A stretch of DNA of 64,000 nucleotides, taken from assembly GCA_963708895.1 (NCBI GenBank), contig CAVPUE010000002.1, forward strand, positions 496,001 to 560,000. Direction: 5' to 3'. The translations under genes and the position numbers were made by a program. This document shows positions 46,700-55,293 of this stretch, one piece after another. The stretch comes from Bacillus_BD sp963708895. Lineage in GTDB: Bacteria > Bacillota > Bacilli > Bacillales > Cytobacillaceae. The notes beneath the pieces are model-generated. The model did not search any database, was not told the origin of the DNA, and was given only the letters and a program-made list of their open reading frames with translations. Position 1 is the first letter of the stretch; each line of letters begins with the position of its first letter.

Positions 46700-47119
46700 A
46701 TGCCAACACCAAGTATGGAAGATTATATTGAACAAATTTATATTTTAATTGAAAGAAAAGGGTACGCTCGAGTATCTGATATAGCGGAAAACTTATCTGT
46801 TCATCCCTCTTCAGTAACAAAAATGGTACAAAAGTTAGATAAAGATGAGTACTTAGTTTATGAAAAATATCGTGGATTATCACTGACAACAAAGGGAAAA
46901 AAAGTTGGCTCACGCTTAGTTTATCGTCATGAACTTTTGGAGCAGTTTTTGAGAGTGATTGGGGTAAAAGAAGAACATATATATGAGGATGTTGAAGGAA
47001 TCGAACATCATCTAAGTTGGGAATCAATTGATCGAATTGTTGATTTAGTTCAATACTTTGAAGAAGATGAGTCCAGGATAGCGGAATTAAGAAAGGTTCA
47101 AGAACGTAACGCTGAATAA
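46700..47119 (+). CDS. mntR: Manganese-responsive repressor MntR
   Basis: DtxR-family regulator that represses Mn2+ uptake when Mn2+ is bound. 139 residues: winged helix MEDYIEQIYILIERKGYARV with metal ligands Asp8 and Glu11. The dimer domain has the His of YRHELLEQF and the Glu/His of EDVEGIEHHLS. TCGGAGGG precedes the start. No C-terminal SH3 domain, as is usual for MntR. A weak hairpin lies upstream. Confidence 0.94.
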   Translation: MPTPSMEDYIEQIYILIERKGYARVSDIAENLSVHPSSVTKMVQKLDKDEYLVYEKYRGLSLTTKGKKVGSRLVYRHELLEQFLRVIGVKEEHIYEDVEGIEHHLSWESIDRIVDLVQYFEEDESRIAELRKVQERNAE

Positions 47120-47139
47120 CCAATATAGATCATATAGAA

Positions 47140-47180
47140 AAAATCCACCTATTTAAAGATGAATAGGTGGATTTTTTTAC
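47140..47180. terminator. Bidirectional terminator between mntR and the DUF3892 gene
   Basis: AAATCCACCTATT/AATAGGTGGATTT stem; T8 on the plus side and T-rich on the minus side, between convergent genes. Confidence 0.9.
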
Positions 47181-47185
47181 ATTAG

Positions 47186-47398
47186 TTAAAATATAGGATA
47201 TTCATTAAACGTTGAACCGATGCTTGGTGTAAGAGTAGAAGCACCATTCTGTTCCTCTTGAATTGATACTCCATCAATGGTTCCTTGGGTAACTTCTTGA
47301 ATTGCCTTCCGATAGGAGATGATTCTGCCACTAGATGTTTGAAAATTAATGATATCTCCAAGATGATTTCGCTGTACCGAAATTAAATGTTCAGTCAT
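47186..47398 (-). CDS. DUF3892 family small protein
   Basis: 70 residues: ISVQRNHLGDIINFQTSSGR and ISYRKAIQEVTQGTIDGV, the DUF3892 pattern of short Bacillus proteins of unknown role. AGAGGGAG precedes ATG 47398. Monocistronic, between two terminator-like elements. Confidence 0.75.
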   Translation of the reverse strand: MTEHLISVQRNHLGDIINFQTSSGRIISYRKAIQEVTQGTIDGVSIQEEQNGASTLTPSIGSTFNEYPIF

Positions 47399-47547
47399 GG
47401 ATCTCCCTCTTTCATTATGTTCTATTTCAATCTATTGTGGTCAAAACAAGTGAAGTTCATTCGAAATAATGAAGGTGATGACGTTAGTAAAGTATATGAC
47501 TGAAAAAATGAATCATACCACTGAACAAAGAGTGCTAACTCCTTAAA

Positions 47548-48558
47548 CTAATAATTCAACTTTGACTTTCGCTCTAGTTCTAATTTTTTCCAATTTTTCA
47601 GGACTCTTCTTAGTTGTTTTAATGAATACAGCCAGCCTGAAAACACAGAATCGATTCTTTTACCATCAGAAGAAATATAGATGATCGAGGAATAGGGGAA
47701 AAATTTATTTTGTCTAAATCTTAGATCTTTCCAATAGATAAAGTAACCATTCTTTTTCTTTTCAACAAATGGAAAAGCATAATTTGTACTAGCTAGAAAA
47801 TCAATTACGATCGGATGTTTTGAACTATTTTCAATTAAATCAACATATTGTTTGTTTTTTGTTGACACATGTTCAACAGAAAATGAATTTAAATAATAGG
47901 TACCAAATAAAAAGTCATCCTTTGTTTCAATGAAAACACCCCATTTTAAAACAGAGGCTTTTGGAATGAGTTTAATTTTTATGGCATGACGAAAATGATC
48001 TTGTAGTTGTTTTTTGATCCACTTTTGATAAACAAATCGAACACCTATATAGATGCTCATAATGAAATAGATACAGACAAATACCAAACCTGGATTTAAA
48101 AAGAGCAGACATAGTAATCCTGCTAGATGAAGGATGGTGATAAAGGTATCAAGCAATGGAATCGTATCAAATGAAACCCAGGTTTTCTTAAATGGCAATA
48201 AAACCTGTGTTCCATGAACATTGAACAAATCTGTTAAGACATGGACAATGACGGCAAGAAAAGTCCATAGTAACAAATGGAAATAGGAGATTCCAGAAAA
48301 AAAGGGGAAGATGAGTAATGAAATGAGAATGGCCCAAATGGGTAAAATCGGAAGAGAGTGGGAGTGTGAACGATGATTTTTTAGATAGCTATTATTCCCC
48401 TTTAAACGATATAAAATGTCAAAATCAGGAGCGTTGGAACCGATTACGGTACCTATTAACACAGCTTGTGTTAACGCTTCGTTTCCACTAACAACGGGAT
48501 CGACCTGTGCTAATGAAGCTAATCCAAGCCCCATTAGTACATGTGTAGAAGTATCCAT
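47548..48558 (-). CDS. yfhP: YfhP-like membrane-bound metal-dependent hydrolase (DUF457/YdjM family)
   Basis: 336 residues. The first 150 hold several membrane helices and the metal-binding residues of the family: MDTSTHVLMGLG, GSNAPDFDILYRL, NHRSHSHS, VHVLTDLFNVHGTQVL. The C-terminal half is soluble. Close to B. subtilis YfhP in length. GAAGGAGGAAAATAA precedes the start, which lies on the last base of the upstream ugtP stop, so the two are cotranscribed. Substrate unknown. Confidence 0.85.
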   Translation of the reverse strand: MDTSTHVLMGLGLASLAQVDPVVSGNEALTQAVLIGTVIGSNAPDFDILYRLKGNNSYLKNHRSHSHSLPILPIWAILISLLIFPFFSGISYFHLLLWTFLAVIVHVLTDLFNVHGTQVLLPFKKTWVSFDTIPLLDTFITILHLAGLLCLLFLNPGLVFVCIYFIMSIYIGVRFVYQKWIKKQLQDHFRHAIKIKLIPKASVLKWGVFIETKDDFLFGTYYLNSFSVEHVSTKNKQYVDLIENSSKHPIVIDFLASTNYAFPFVEKKKNGYFIYWKDLRFRQNKFFPYSSIIYISSDGKRIDSVFSGWLYSLKQLRRVLKNWKKLELERKSKLNY

Positions 48559-49695
48559 TTATTTTCCTCCTTCTATTATGTTAGCATTCACTGACTGTCG
48601 AAGAATATAATCGGTTATTGACTTTGTAGCATGTGGCTGATAAAGACGATTAAGTCTTGTTTTCATTTTATTAAGTCTATTTGGCGAATGAATGATTTCA
48701 TTTGTGATTTGAATCGTCTCGGAAAGCGAATACGCAATATAGGCAGCACCATTCTTTTGAAAGTACTGGGCATTTTCTAGTTCTTGACCTGGAATTGGTC
48801 GATACAAAATCAATGGAACCTTTAATGCACAAGCCTCTGAAAGGGTAATTCCACCTGGTTTTGTAATTAAACAGGATGAAATCGAGAAGAGTTCATGGAT
48901 CTCATTTACATAAGAATACAATCGAAACGTTTCCGGATATTCTTGAAGAAATGGGTAAAGTCTTTTATACAGTTCATTATTTTTCCCACAAATAACGATG
49001 ACTTGATTGTTTGGATTTTGTAATAATTTTATTGCAAGTTCTTTTACTCCTTTTAACACTCCATATGCTCCTGCAAAGATGGTAATAATTGGCTTCGATT
49101 TTACCAATTTAATTCTTTTATACAGAGTAGAATCAATTTGGTTCGTTTCAAAATCATTTCGAATCGGAATTCCGCTAACACTTATCTTATTTTCGCTGAC
49201 GCCATATTTCATCACTGTTTCCTTTACTTCTTCACTTGCAACAAAATAATGGTCAATGAGTGAATTAATCCAATAAGGGTGTGCACAATAGTCAGTTATG
49301 ACCGTGTATACAGGGATCGAGAATCTTCCCTTTTTAATGACCATTGGTGCGACATGGATCGGAAAGGTTGTTACGATAAAGAAAGGTTGGTATTCTTCAA
49401 TCAGTTGTAGTAGTCTTTTTTTTCCTAAATACTGAGAAAATTGAATCAAGCCTTTTTGATTGATTTTGTTGGTCCCATAATAAAACCATTTATAAAAGGT
49501 CTGACCGTAAATATAGCTTTTAATTAATAATTGTTGTGTCATTTGACTAATCGAGGGGTAAGATTCTTCAATTAAATCGGAAATGACAATGTAATATCCC
49601 CTTTTTTCAAATTCGGTAGCTAATGCCTTTGCTGCTTGCATATGACCACTACCGTATTTTGCTGTTAAAATAAGAATAGTTGGAGTGACATTCAC
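48559..49695 (-). CDS. ugtP: Diacylglycerol glucosyltransferase UgtP
   Basis: Processive glycosyltransferase making mono- and diglucosyl-diacylglycerol, the membrane anchor of lipoteichoic acid. The 378-residue GT-B protein has the MGDG-synthase-type N-terminus ILILTAKYGSGHMQAAKALA, the FYKWFYYGTNKI and TTFPIHVAPM blocks, and the UDP-sugar site ITKPGGITLSEACALKVPLI. It matches UgtP in length and in position beside metA. The ribosome-binding site is AAGGGGGA. It leads a two-gene operon with yfhP. Confidence 0.85.
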   Translation of the reverse strand: MNVTPTILILTAKYGSGHMQAAKALATEFEKRGYYIVISDLIEESYPSISQMTQQLLIKSYIYGQTFYKWFYYGTNKINQKGLIQFSQYLGKKRLLQLIEEYQPFFIVTTFPIHVAPMVIKKGRFSIPVYTVITDYCAHPYWINSLIDHYFVASEEVKETVMKYGVSENKISVSGIPIRNDFETNQIDSTLYKRIKLVKSKPIITIFAGAYGVLKGVKELAIKLLQNPNNQVIVICGKNNELYKRLYPFLQEYPETFRLYSYVNEIHELFSISSCLITKPGGITLSEACALKVPLILYRPIPGQELENAQYFQKNGAAYIAYSLSETIQITNEIIHSPNRLNKMKTRLNRLYQPHATKSITDYILRQSVNANIIEGGK

Positions 49696-49859
49696 AATAT
49701 CGTATTCCCCCTTGTTCGTAAATAAAGGTAGAAGTATTTAATAAATGATAGCAATTGAATGTAAGGGAAATATAAAGTGACAAGCTAGTTTTGTTAAGAA
49801 AATATAAAAAATATTTGCTCTTTTCCAAAGGTATGTAGCTTTTGAAGGAATAATGAAAA

Positions 49860-49886
49860 ATAGCCTGGGTGCCCAGGCTATTTTTT
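49860..49886 (-). terminator. Terminator of metA
   Basis: AATAGCCTGG/CCAGGCTATT perfect stem with a short loop; AT-rich flanks on both strands. It touches the metA stop. Confidence 0.85.
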
Positions 49887-50793
49887 AGTCCCATTCATAT
49901 GGAGTTAATTGATACACATAATAATTCAGCCAATTTGAAAACAGTAAATGAGCGTGTGAACGCCAACGATTTAATGGGTTCTCCTCTGGATTATCATTTG
50001 GAAAATAATTTTCAGGAACATTAATATCTAAACCTTTGTCAAGGTCACGCTGATACTCTTCAGCTAATGTTTGAGCTTCATATTCCAGATGTCCTGTCAC
50101 CATGATTTGCCTTCCACCATCAGCACACATAATAAAAGCACCTGCTTCAGGTGATGACACTAATACTTTAATGTCAGGATGTTTGTTTAAATCCTCTAGA
50201 GCAACATCTGTATGTCTTGAATGTGGAGCAAGAAAAACATCATCAAAACCGCGCAATAATTTTTCTGAATGATCTTTAATACTATGGGAAAATATACCAA
50301 AACACTTTTGCGGTAATTCATATTTATTAATTTCAAAATGATGATAGAGTGCAGCTTGTGCCCCCCAACAAATATGAAGCGTTGACGTAACGTTCGTTTT
50401 TGTCCATTCCATAATTTCCACTAATTCATCCCAATACTCCACTTCTTCAAAGGCCATCATTTCAACAGGAGCTCCGGTTATGATCATCCCATCAAATTTA
50501 CGGTGCTTAATCTCTGAAAAAGTTGTATAAAATTGATCTAAATGGTGTACACTTGTATTTTTAGCGGCATAGGTAGCCGTTTTTAAGAAAGCAATATTCA
50601 CTTGTAACGGGGTGTTACCTAGTAATCTTAGTAAGTGAGTTTCAGTCTTTTCCTTCTCAGGCATTAAATTCAAAATCACAATATTTAATGGACGGATGTC
50701 TTGCTCGCTCGCACGCTCATCATCCATGATGAAAATATTTTCATTTTCGAGAATTTCTCGTGCCGGAAGTAATTTGGGTAGTTTAATAGGCAA
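49885..50793 (-). CDS. metA: Homoserine O-acetyltransferase MetA
   Basis: First committed step of methionine synthesis. 302 residues with the family blocks DIRPLNIVILNLMPEKEKTE, FYTTFSEI, MIITGAPVE and HICWGAQAALYH. Cys142 is the acyl nucleophile. Residue 111 is Glu, which known work on this family links to acetyl-CoA rather than succinyl-CoA use. TTG 50793 follows GAGGGATG and yields the standard MPIKLP start; the frame is open 28 codons further up without a site. No S-box riboswitch is present upstream; instead a repeat element ends 100 bp away. Confidence 0.93.
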   Translation of the reverse strand: MPIKLPKLLPAREILENENIFIMDDERASEQDIRPLNIVILNLMPEKEKTETHLLRLLGNTPLQVNIAFLKTATYAAKNTSVHHLDQFYTTFSEIKHRKFDGMIITGAPVEMMAFEEVEYWDELVEIMEWTKTNVTSTLHICWGAQAALYHHFEINKYELPQKCFGIFSHSIKDHSEKLLRGFDDVFLAPHSRHTDVALEDLNKHPDIKVLVSSPEAGAFIMCADGGRQIMVTGHLEYEAQTLAEEYQRDLDKGLDINVPENYFPNDNPEENPLNRWRSHAHLLFSNWLNYYVYQLTPYEWD

Positions 50794-50895
50794 AAAACAT
50801 CCCTCTTTTCCTTTTTTCAATAAATCCATTATAATAACCTTTACGAAATGGTGCAATTGTAATACTTCGATTTCCAAAAATTAAGTTGTTAATGA

Positions 50896-51078
50896 AGGCT
50901 GTTTTCGTAAAGATTGTTGTTAAAATCTAAAGGCCGATTTTAACGTAGTAAAAGTTATTTTGTGCATTCGAATAAAATTTGCAGCTCTTTTCTCAAAATA
51001 AATAGCAATTTTAATATGAAAATAATAACAATTAGTCTTTTTTCTCTCCAAAAGCAACAAAGTTTGAGAAAAGAGCCT
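50896..51078 (+). repeat. MITE-like inverted-repeat element, copy 1
   Basis: 183 bp bounded by AGGCTGTTTTCGTAAAG... and ...TTTGAGAAAAGAGCCT, imperfect terminal inverted repeats of about 25 bp. It is about 85 percent alike by eye to copy 2 over its whole length. It carries no gene. It fills most of the 314-bp gap between metA and the next gene, whose remaining bases hold the metA promoter region. Confidence 0.85.
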
Positions 51079-51107
51079 AAATGAAAAGTGTAAAGTGAGG
51101 AATTCAC

Positions 51108-51649
51108 ATGTTTGATCCAACTGCGTTTGAAAATATTAGAGTCGTATTAGAAGGAATTTTCTATGATAAAGATTTAGAAGGAAGCATCATGATCATTGAT
51201 CGAAATGATATCATGAATACGGCGAAGCTATCACGTACATATGAACTTTTATTTAGATTAACAGCCTCTGATGAGGTGGCGAATCCACAAATTATTTGTA
51301 AAGTATCTCTGCATGCAAGCTTAGAGAATCTTACTGCTGAATTATTACCTGTTATTCATATGAAGCAGGAAGCTGGTTGTAACTTGAAGATTGAATTTTT
51401 ATTCTGACTATAAAAAAGATGAATTTTTCCTCAAACAAATAGAAAAGCTGTTAAGAGAAGAGTGGACAGGTACAAAGATTAGACAAACCGTCTAATTACG
51501 AACCTTTTAAAAAGGTAGAGAAAGTAAAACATCATGCAGAGGTAAACTTTTTCGAAATGCTTAAAGAAGAACAAATAAGTGAACTTCCCGAAATATGTCA
51601 ACAAATTATGACAATTTTATTACAAATGGAAAAGATGATAACGAGATGA
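51108..51649 (+). pseudogene. Unrecognised cytosolic protein, two frameshifts
   Basis: Three consecutive reading frames line up if one base is removed near 51403 and one near 51471. The parts are FDPTAFENIRVVLEGIFYDK...KIEFLF, then DYKKDEFFLKQIEKLLREEW, then LDKPSNYEPFKKVEKVKHHA...ELPEICQQIMTILLQMEKM. Corrected length is 179 residues. The charged, mixed alpha/beta composition looks soluble. I do not recognise the family. GTGAGGAA precedes ATG 51108. A terminator follows. Codon use and coding character continue through all three parts, which supports a single gene. Confidence 0.7.
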
Positions 51650-51653
51650 AAAA

Positions 51654-51686
51654 AAGCCTGAAATCAGTAATTTTAGGCTTTTTTTA
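51654..51686 (+). terminator. Terminator of the 51108-51649 gene
   Basis: AAGCCTGAAAT/ATTTTAGGCTT stem followed by T5. Confidence 0.8.
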
Positions 51687-51724
51687 TGTGAGATTTGTCG
51701 AAAAAAGTAGTATTTGAAATATAA

Positions 51725-51744
51725 TTGTAATATTTCTATTACAA
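51725..51744. promoter_or_regulatory. Perfect 8-bp inverted repeat upstream of the wall hydrolase gene
   Basis: TTGTAATA-TTTC-TATTACAA. No stem-loop T run follows, so an operator is more likely than a terminator. It lies 166 bp before the hydrolase start, in a 260-bp gap with no gene. It resembles TnrA/GlnR (one base too long) and contains TGTAAT half-sites like those of WalR, but inverted. Confidence 0.4.
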
Positions 51745-51909
51745 GAATGACTTATTGAAATGGTATACTTGCACTTGTGAATAGGACATAAAGAAATTTA
51801 TTGTCTAATGATTAGCTTTTCTATTACATAATAACTCAAGTGAAAAAACATACATAAATATCAAATTACATTGTAGAGGATCGGCTCATATAAATAGGAG
51901 GATAACGTT

Positions 51910-53187
51910 TTGAAAAAGAAATTTATTACTTTTAGTACAAGCGTAATGATCGGAATGGGAAGCTTACTTACAGTTCCAGCTGTAAGTGCTGAGAATATTG
52001 ATAGCCAACGACAAGAAATTCAAAAAAGTATTGATGAGGCAAAAACGGAACTAGGTGATTTGCAAGCTCAACGTTCAAAGATTGAAGAGAAAATCAGCTC
52101 TATCGAAAATGCAATTGAAGAAAATAAATTGAAAATAACTGAAGCAGATGAGCAAATTAAAACAACAAAAGCAGAAGTAGAACGTTTAAATGCTGAAATA
52201 GCACTTATTGAAGAAAGAATTAATGCTAGAAATAATATATTAAAGGATCGTGCTGTTTCATTCCAAGAAAATGGTGGACAAGTTAGATATTTAGATGTTA
52301 TTTTAGGCTCTTCAAGCTTTAGTGATTTCATTGATCGAATAGATGCAGTTGCAACTATTGTTGAAGCAGATCAAAGTTTAATAGAAGCACATAATGCAGA
52401 TAAAACTGAGTTAGAGGAAAAGCAAAAAAACGTTAATAGTAAACTAGCAGATCTTAATTCGTTAAAAGTTGAGCTTGAAGGAATGCAAATGCATATCAAT
52501 GATCAAAAGGCTCAAAGTGAGGCTTTAAAACAAGAGTTAATTCAAAAGGAAAATGCAAATGAACAAGAATTGGCTGATTTAAAACAAAAAGATGCAGAAT
52601 TAGCAGCACAGGCTCAAGCGGCACTTGAAGCTGCTGCAAGAGAAGCTGCAGCAAAATCATTACAATCTAATCAAACTTCCCAAACTGCTTCAGAAGGGAA
52701 AGCAACAAATACGACAACATCAAACAGTGTACCGAAAGCTGAATCAAATACTGCGTCAAAAATAATCTGCTAATCAAATACAGTTTCAAACCCTTCTGGG
52801 GGTCTAGCAACTGTCATCAAAGCAGGCTATAAATACATTGGAAACTCCACGTATAAGTTTGGTGGAGGTAGAACAGCTTCAGATATTGCAAGAGGTTATT
52901 TTGATTGTTCTGCATTTGTATCATGGGCTTTTAAACAAGGTGGATATAACATTGGTGCAAGTACATCCGTATTAAGAAATCAAGGTACAAAAATTTCTCT
53001 TAGCGAAGCGAAACCAGGTGACTTAGTATTCTTTGATACGTACAAAAAAGATGGCCATGTTGGAATTTATCTCGGTGGTGGTAAATTTATTGGTTCACAA
53101 TCATCAACAGGCATTGCTATTGCCAATATGAACAGTGGATATTACCAAAAAACTTTCTCTGGCCATGTTAGAAGAGTAGCAAATTAA
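51910..53187 (+). pseudogene. CwlO-type D,L-endopeptidase with an in-frame stop in the linker
   Basis: Secreted peptidoglycan hydrolase. Signal peptide about 1-27 (cut near VSA-EN), long coiled coil 28-240, Ala/Ser/Thr linker, then NlpC/P60 domain: Cys in YFDCSAFVSWAF, His in KDGHVGIYLG. The whole 425-codon frame is continuous except for TAA at 52771-52773 in the linker. Either a sense codon mutated, or three small deletions turned KNNSANSNTVSN into KIIC-stop-SNTVSN. If real, the coiled-coil part would be secreted without the catalytic domain. ATAGGAGG precedes the TTG start. The architecture is that of CwlO; I leave the symbol open. Confidence 0.88.
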
Positions 53188-53200
53188 TAGAGTAATAGAA

Positions 53201-53232
53201 AAAGACAGGAAGCTGATTCCTGTCTTTTTATT
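53201..53232 (+). terminator. Terminator of the wall hydrolase gene
   Basis: AAAGACAGGA/TCCTGTCTTT stem followed by TTATT. Confidence 0.85.
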
Positions 53233-53234
53233 AT

Positions 53235-53265
53235 GCTCTTTTCTCAAACTTTACGAAACAAACCT
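53235..53265 (+). repeat. MITE-like element, 31-bp end-to-end remnant (copy 4)
   Basis: GCTCTTTTCTCAAACTTT runs directly into ACTTTACGAAACAAACCT. These are the two ends of the element seen at 59142-59276 joined with nothing in between. Confidence 0.65.
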
Positions 53266-53343
53266 CTATTGTACTACGTGAAATAGTGCTTCAATGCTAT
53301 AATAGTTAAATGTAATAATTAATAAATGATTGGAATGGTCTTA

Positions 53344-55227
53344 ATGAAAACAATTTCGATTGAACATATTTCAAAAACATACGGTGAAAAAACATTATTT
53401 AGTGATATATCTTTTACCATTACTGAAAAAGAACGTGTTGGATTAATTGGCGTCAATGGTACAGGTAAATCTTCGTTATTAAAATTAATTGCTGGTATCG
53501 ATGTCCCTGATAGTGGTGAGTTGATTACCTCAAAAGACTATAGTATTTCTTATTTAGCACAACAACCCGATTTAAATTCAGAGCTAACCATCCTCGAACA
53601 AATTTTTGCAGGAGATGCTCCAATCTTTAGATTGCTAAAGGATTATGAAAAAACATTACTACTGCTTAATGAGCAGCCAGAAAATCAACGTATTCAAGAA
53701 AAACTTTTTGAATTACAGAAAGAAATGGATACTTTAAATGGCTGGGATGTAAGTACAAATGCCAAAACAATTTTAACAAAATTAGGAATTGAAGATTTTA
53801 ATCTTAAGATTGGTACATTATCTGGCGGTCAAAAAAAACGTGTTGCACTTGCCCAGGTGCTAATCCAATCACCTGATTTATTAATTTTAGATGAACCGAC
53901 AAACCATCTAGACTATGAATCAATAGACTGGCTCGAAGATTATTTAAGTCGCTATCAAGGTGCGATTCTTATCGTAACACATGATCGGTATTTTCTTGAT
54001 TCTGTAACCAATCGGATTTTTGAATTGGATGGTGGGCAAATATTTACTTATAAAGGGAATTATGCCGCTTTTCTTGAAGCTAAAGCGGTACGTGAAGAAA
54101 ATGAGACTGCGACTATTTTGAAGCAAAAGAATTTATTTAGAAGGGAACTGGAATGGATCAGAAGAGGTGCCAAAGCACGCTCAACTAAACAGAAGGCAAG
54201 AATCCAACGGTTTGAAAAATTAGATGATGAATTGTCGTCAGTCAAAAGTAATGAAAAATTAGATATTGCTTTAAAAGGAAGTCGTTTAGGTAAGCAAGTA
54301 TTTGAATTAAATGGAGCCTCGAAAAGATTTGGTGATAAAGTGCTGATTGACGATTTTGATTTACTCGTGAAACCAGGAGACCGAATCGGGATTATTGGAA
54401 AAAATGGGACTGGGAAGTCAACACTTTTAAATATTTTAGCAGGTAAGATTCCGCTTGACGATGGAGAACGGATCATCGGTCAAACCGTTAAGGTCGCTTA
54501 TTATACGCAGGAAAGTGAGGATATGGATGAGAATAAGCGGATGATCGAATATTTAAAGGAAACGGCTCAAGTGATTGATACAGCAGATGGGAAAACCGTT
54601 TCAGCGGCGCAAATGCTAGAACGTTTCCTCTTTCCATCACATACACATGGTACGCCGATTCGAAAGCTTTCTGGTGGGGAAAAGCGAAGATTATACTTAT
54701 TAAAGATCTTGATGTTGGAGCCGAATGTTTTATTGCTGGATGAACCAACAAATGATTTAGACACACAAACATTAACGGTGTTAGAGGATTATCTCGAGGA
54801 GTTTCCTGGCGTAGTCATCACCGTTTCTCATGATCGTTATTTTCTAGATAAAGTAGTCGAGCAACTCATTGTACTAAAGGGTGATGGTGACATTGATACT
54901 TTTTATGGAAATTACTCAGAGTTTCTAGAAAAAGACACAGTACTGCCGGAAAGAAAGAAGACAGAGATAAAAGAAGAGGCATCTCAGAAAGATAAACCAA
55001 AGAAAAAAAGAATGTCCTATAATGAACAAAGGGAATTTGAAACGATTGAAGATGATATTGCAAAAGTAGAAAGTCGATTAGAGGAAATTTCCACTGAAAT
55101 GAATAATACGGGCAGTGATTTTGAAAAGGCACAAAAATTGATGGAGGAAGAATCTCAGTTAAATGAAAGACTAGAGCACTTGATTGAGAGATGGACTTAC
55201 CTTACAGAGTTATCCGAGCAAGCATAA
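53344..55227 (+). CDS. yfmR: ABC-F family ATPase YfmR (Uup-like)
   Basis: Ribosome-associated ABC-F protein that helps translation of difficult sequences. Two ATPase domains: Walker A GVNGTGKSS and GKNGTGKST, signatures TLSGGQKKR and KLSGGEKRR, Walker B LLILDEPTNHLD and VLLLDEPTNDLD. The interdomain linker has REELEW-type helix RRELEWIRRGAKARSTKQ, and there is a C-terminal coiled coil (about 540-625). No membrane domain. The 627-residue product starts at ATG 53344, after GGAATGG; ATGs at 53326 and 53335 are alternatives. -10 TATAAT lies near 53301. Confidence 0.9.
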   Translation: MKTISIEHISKTYGEKTLFSDISFTITEKERVGLIGVNGTGKSSLLKLIAGIDVPDSGELITSKDYSISYLAQQPDLNSELTILEQIFAGDAPIFRLLKDYEKTLLLLNEQPENQRIQEKLFELQKEMDTLNGWDVSTNAKTILTKLGIEDFNLKIGTLSGGQKKRVALAQVLIQSPDLLILDEPTNHLDYESIDWLEDYLSRYQGAILIVTHDRYFLDSVTNRIFELDGGQIFTYKGNYAAFLEAKAVREENETATILKQKNLFRRELEWIRRGAKARSTKQKARIQRFEKLDDELSSVKSNEKLDIALKGSRLGKQVFELNGASKRFGDKVLIDDFDLLVKPGDRIGIIGKNGTGKSTLLNILAGKIPLDDGERIIGQTVKVAYYTQESEDMDENKRMIEYLKETAQVIDTADGKTVSAAQMLERFLFPSHTHGTPIRKLSGGEKRRLYLLKILMLEPNVLLLDEPTNDLDTQTLTVLEDYLEEFPGVVITVSHDRYFLDKVVEQLIVLKGDGDIDTFYGNYSEFLEKDTVLPERKKTEIKEEASQKDKPKKKRMSYNEQREFETIEDDIAKVESRLEEISTEMNNTGSDFEKAQKLMEEESQLNERLEHLIERWTYLTELSEQA

Positions 55228-55276
55228 AATGAAAGAAAGTGAAAACCGTTATCGGCTTTCACTTTCTTTCATTTTG
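55226..55276. terminator. Bidirectional terminator between yfmR and the oxidoreductase gene
   Basis: AAAATGAAAGAAAGTGAAA...TTTCACTTTCTTTCATTTT, a long near-perfect stem between convergent genes. Confidence 0.9.
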
Positions 55277-55293
55277 TATATATAGTTGATCGT

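Noticed and set aside
47469..47547. 25-codon plus-strand frame and a single GAGTGCTAA element resembling half of a CIRCE operator
   Set aside because: The frame has no good ribosome-binding site, and CIRCE needs an inverted partner 9 bases away, which is absent.
50794..50895. Possible SAM (S-box) riboswitch upstream of metA
   Set aside because: None of the conserved S-box blocks is present and there is no leader terminator.
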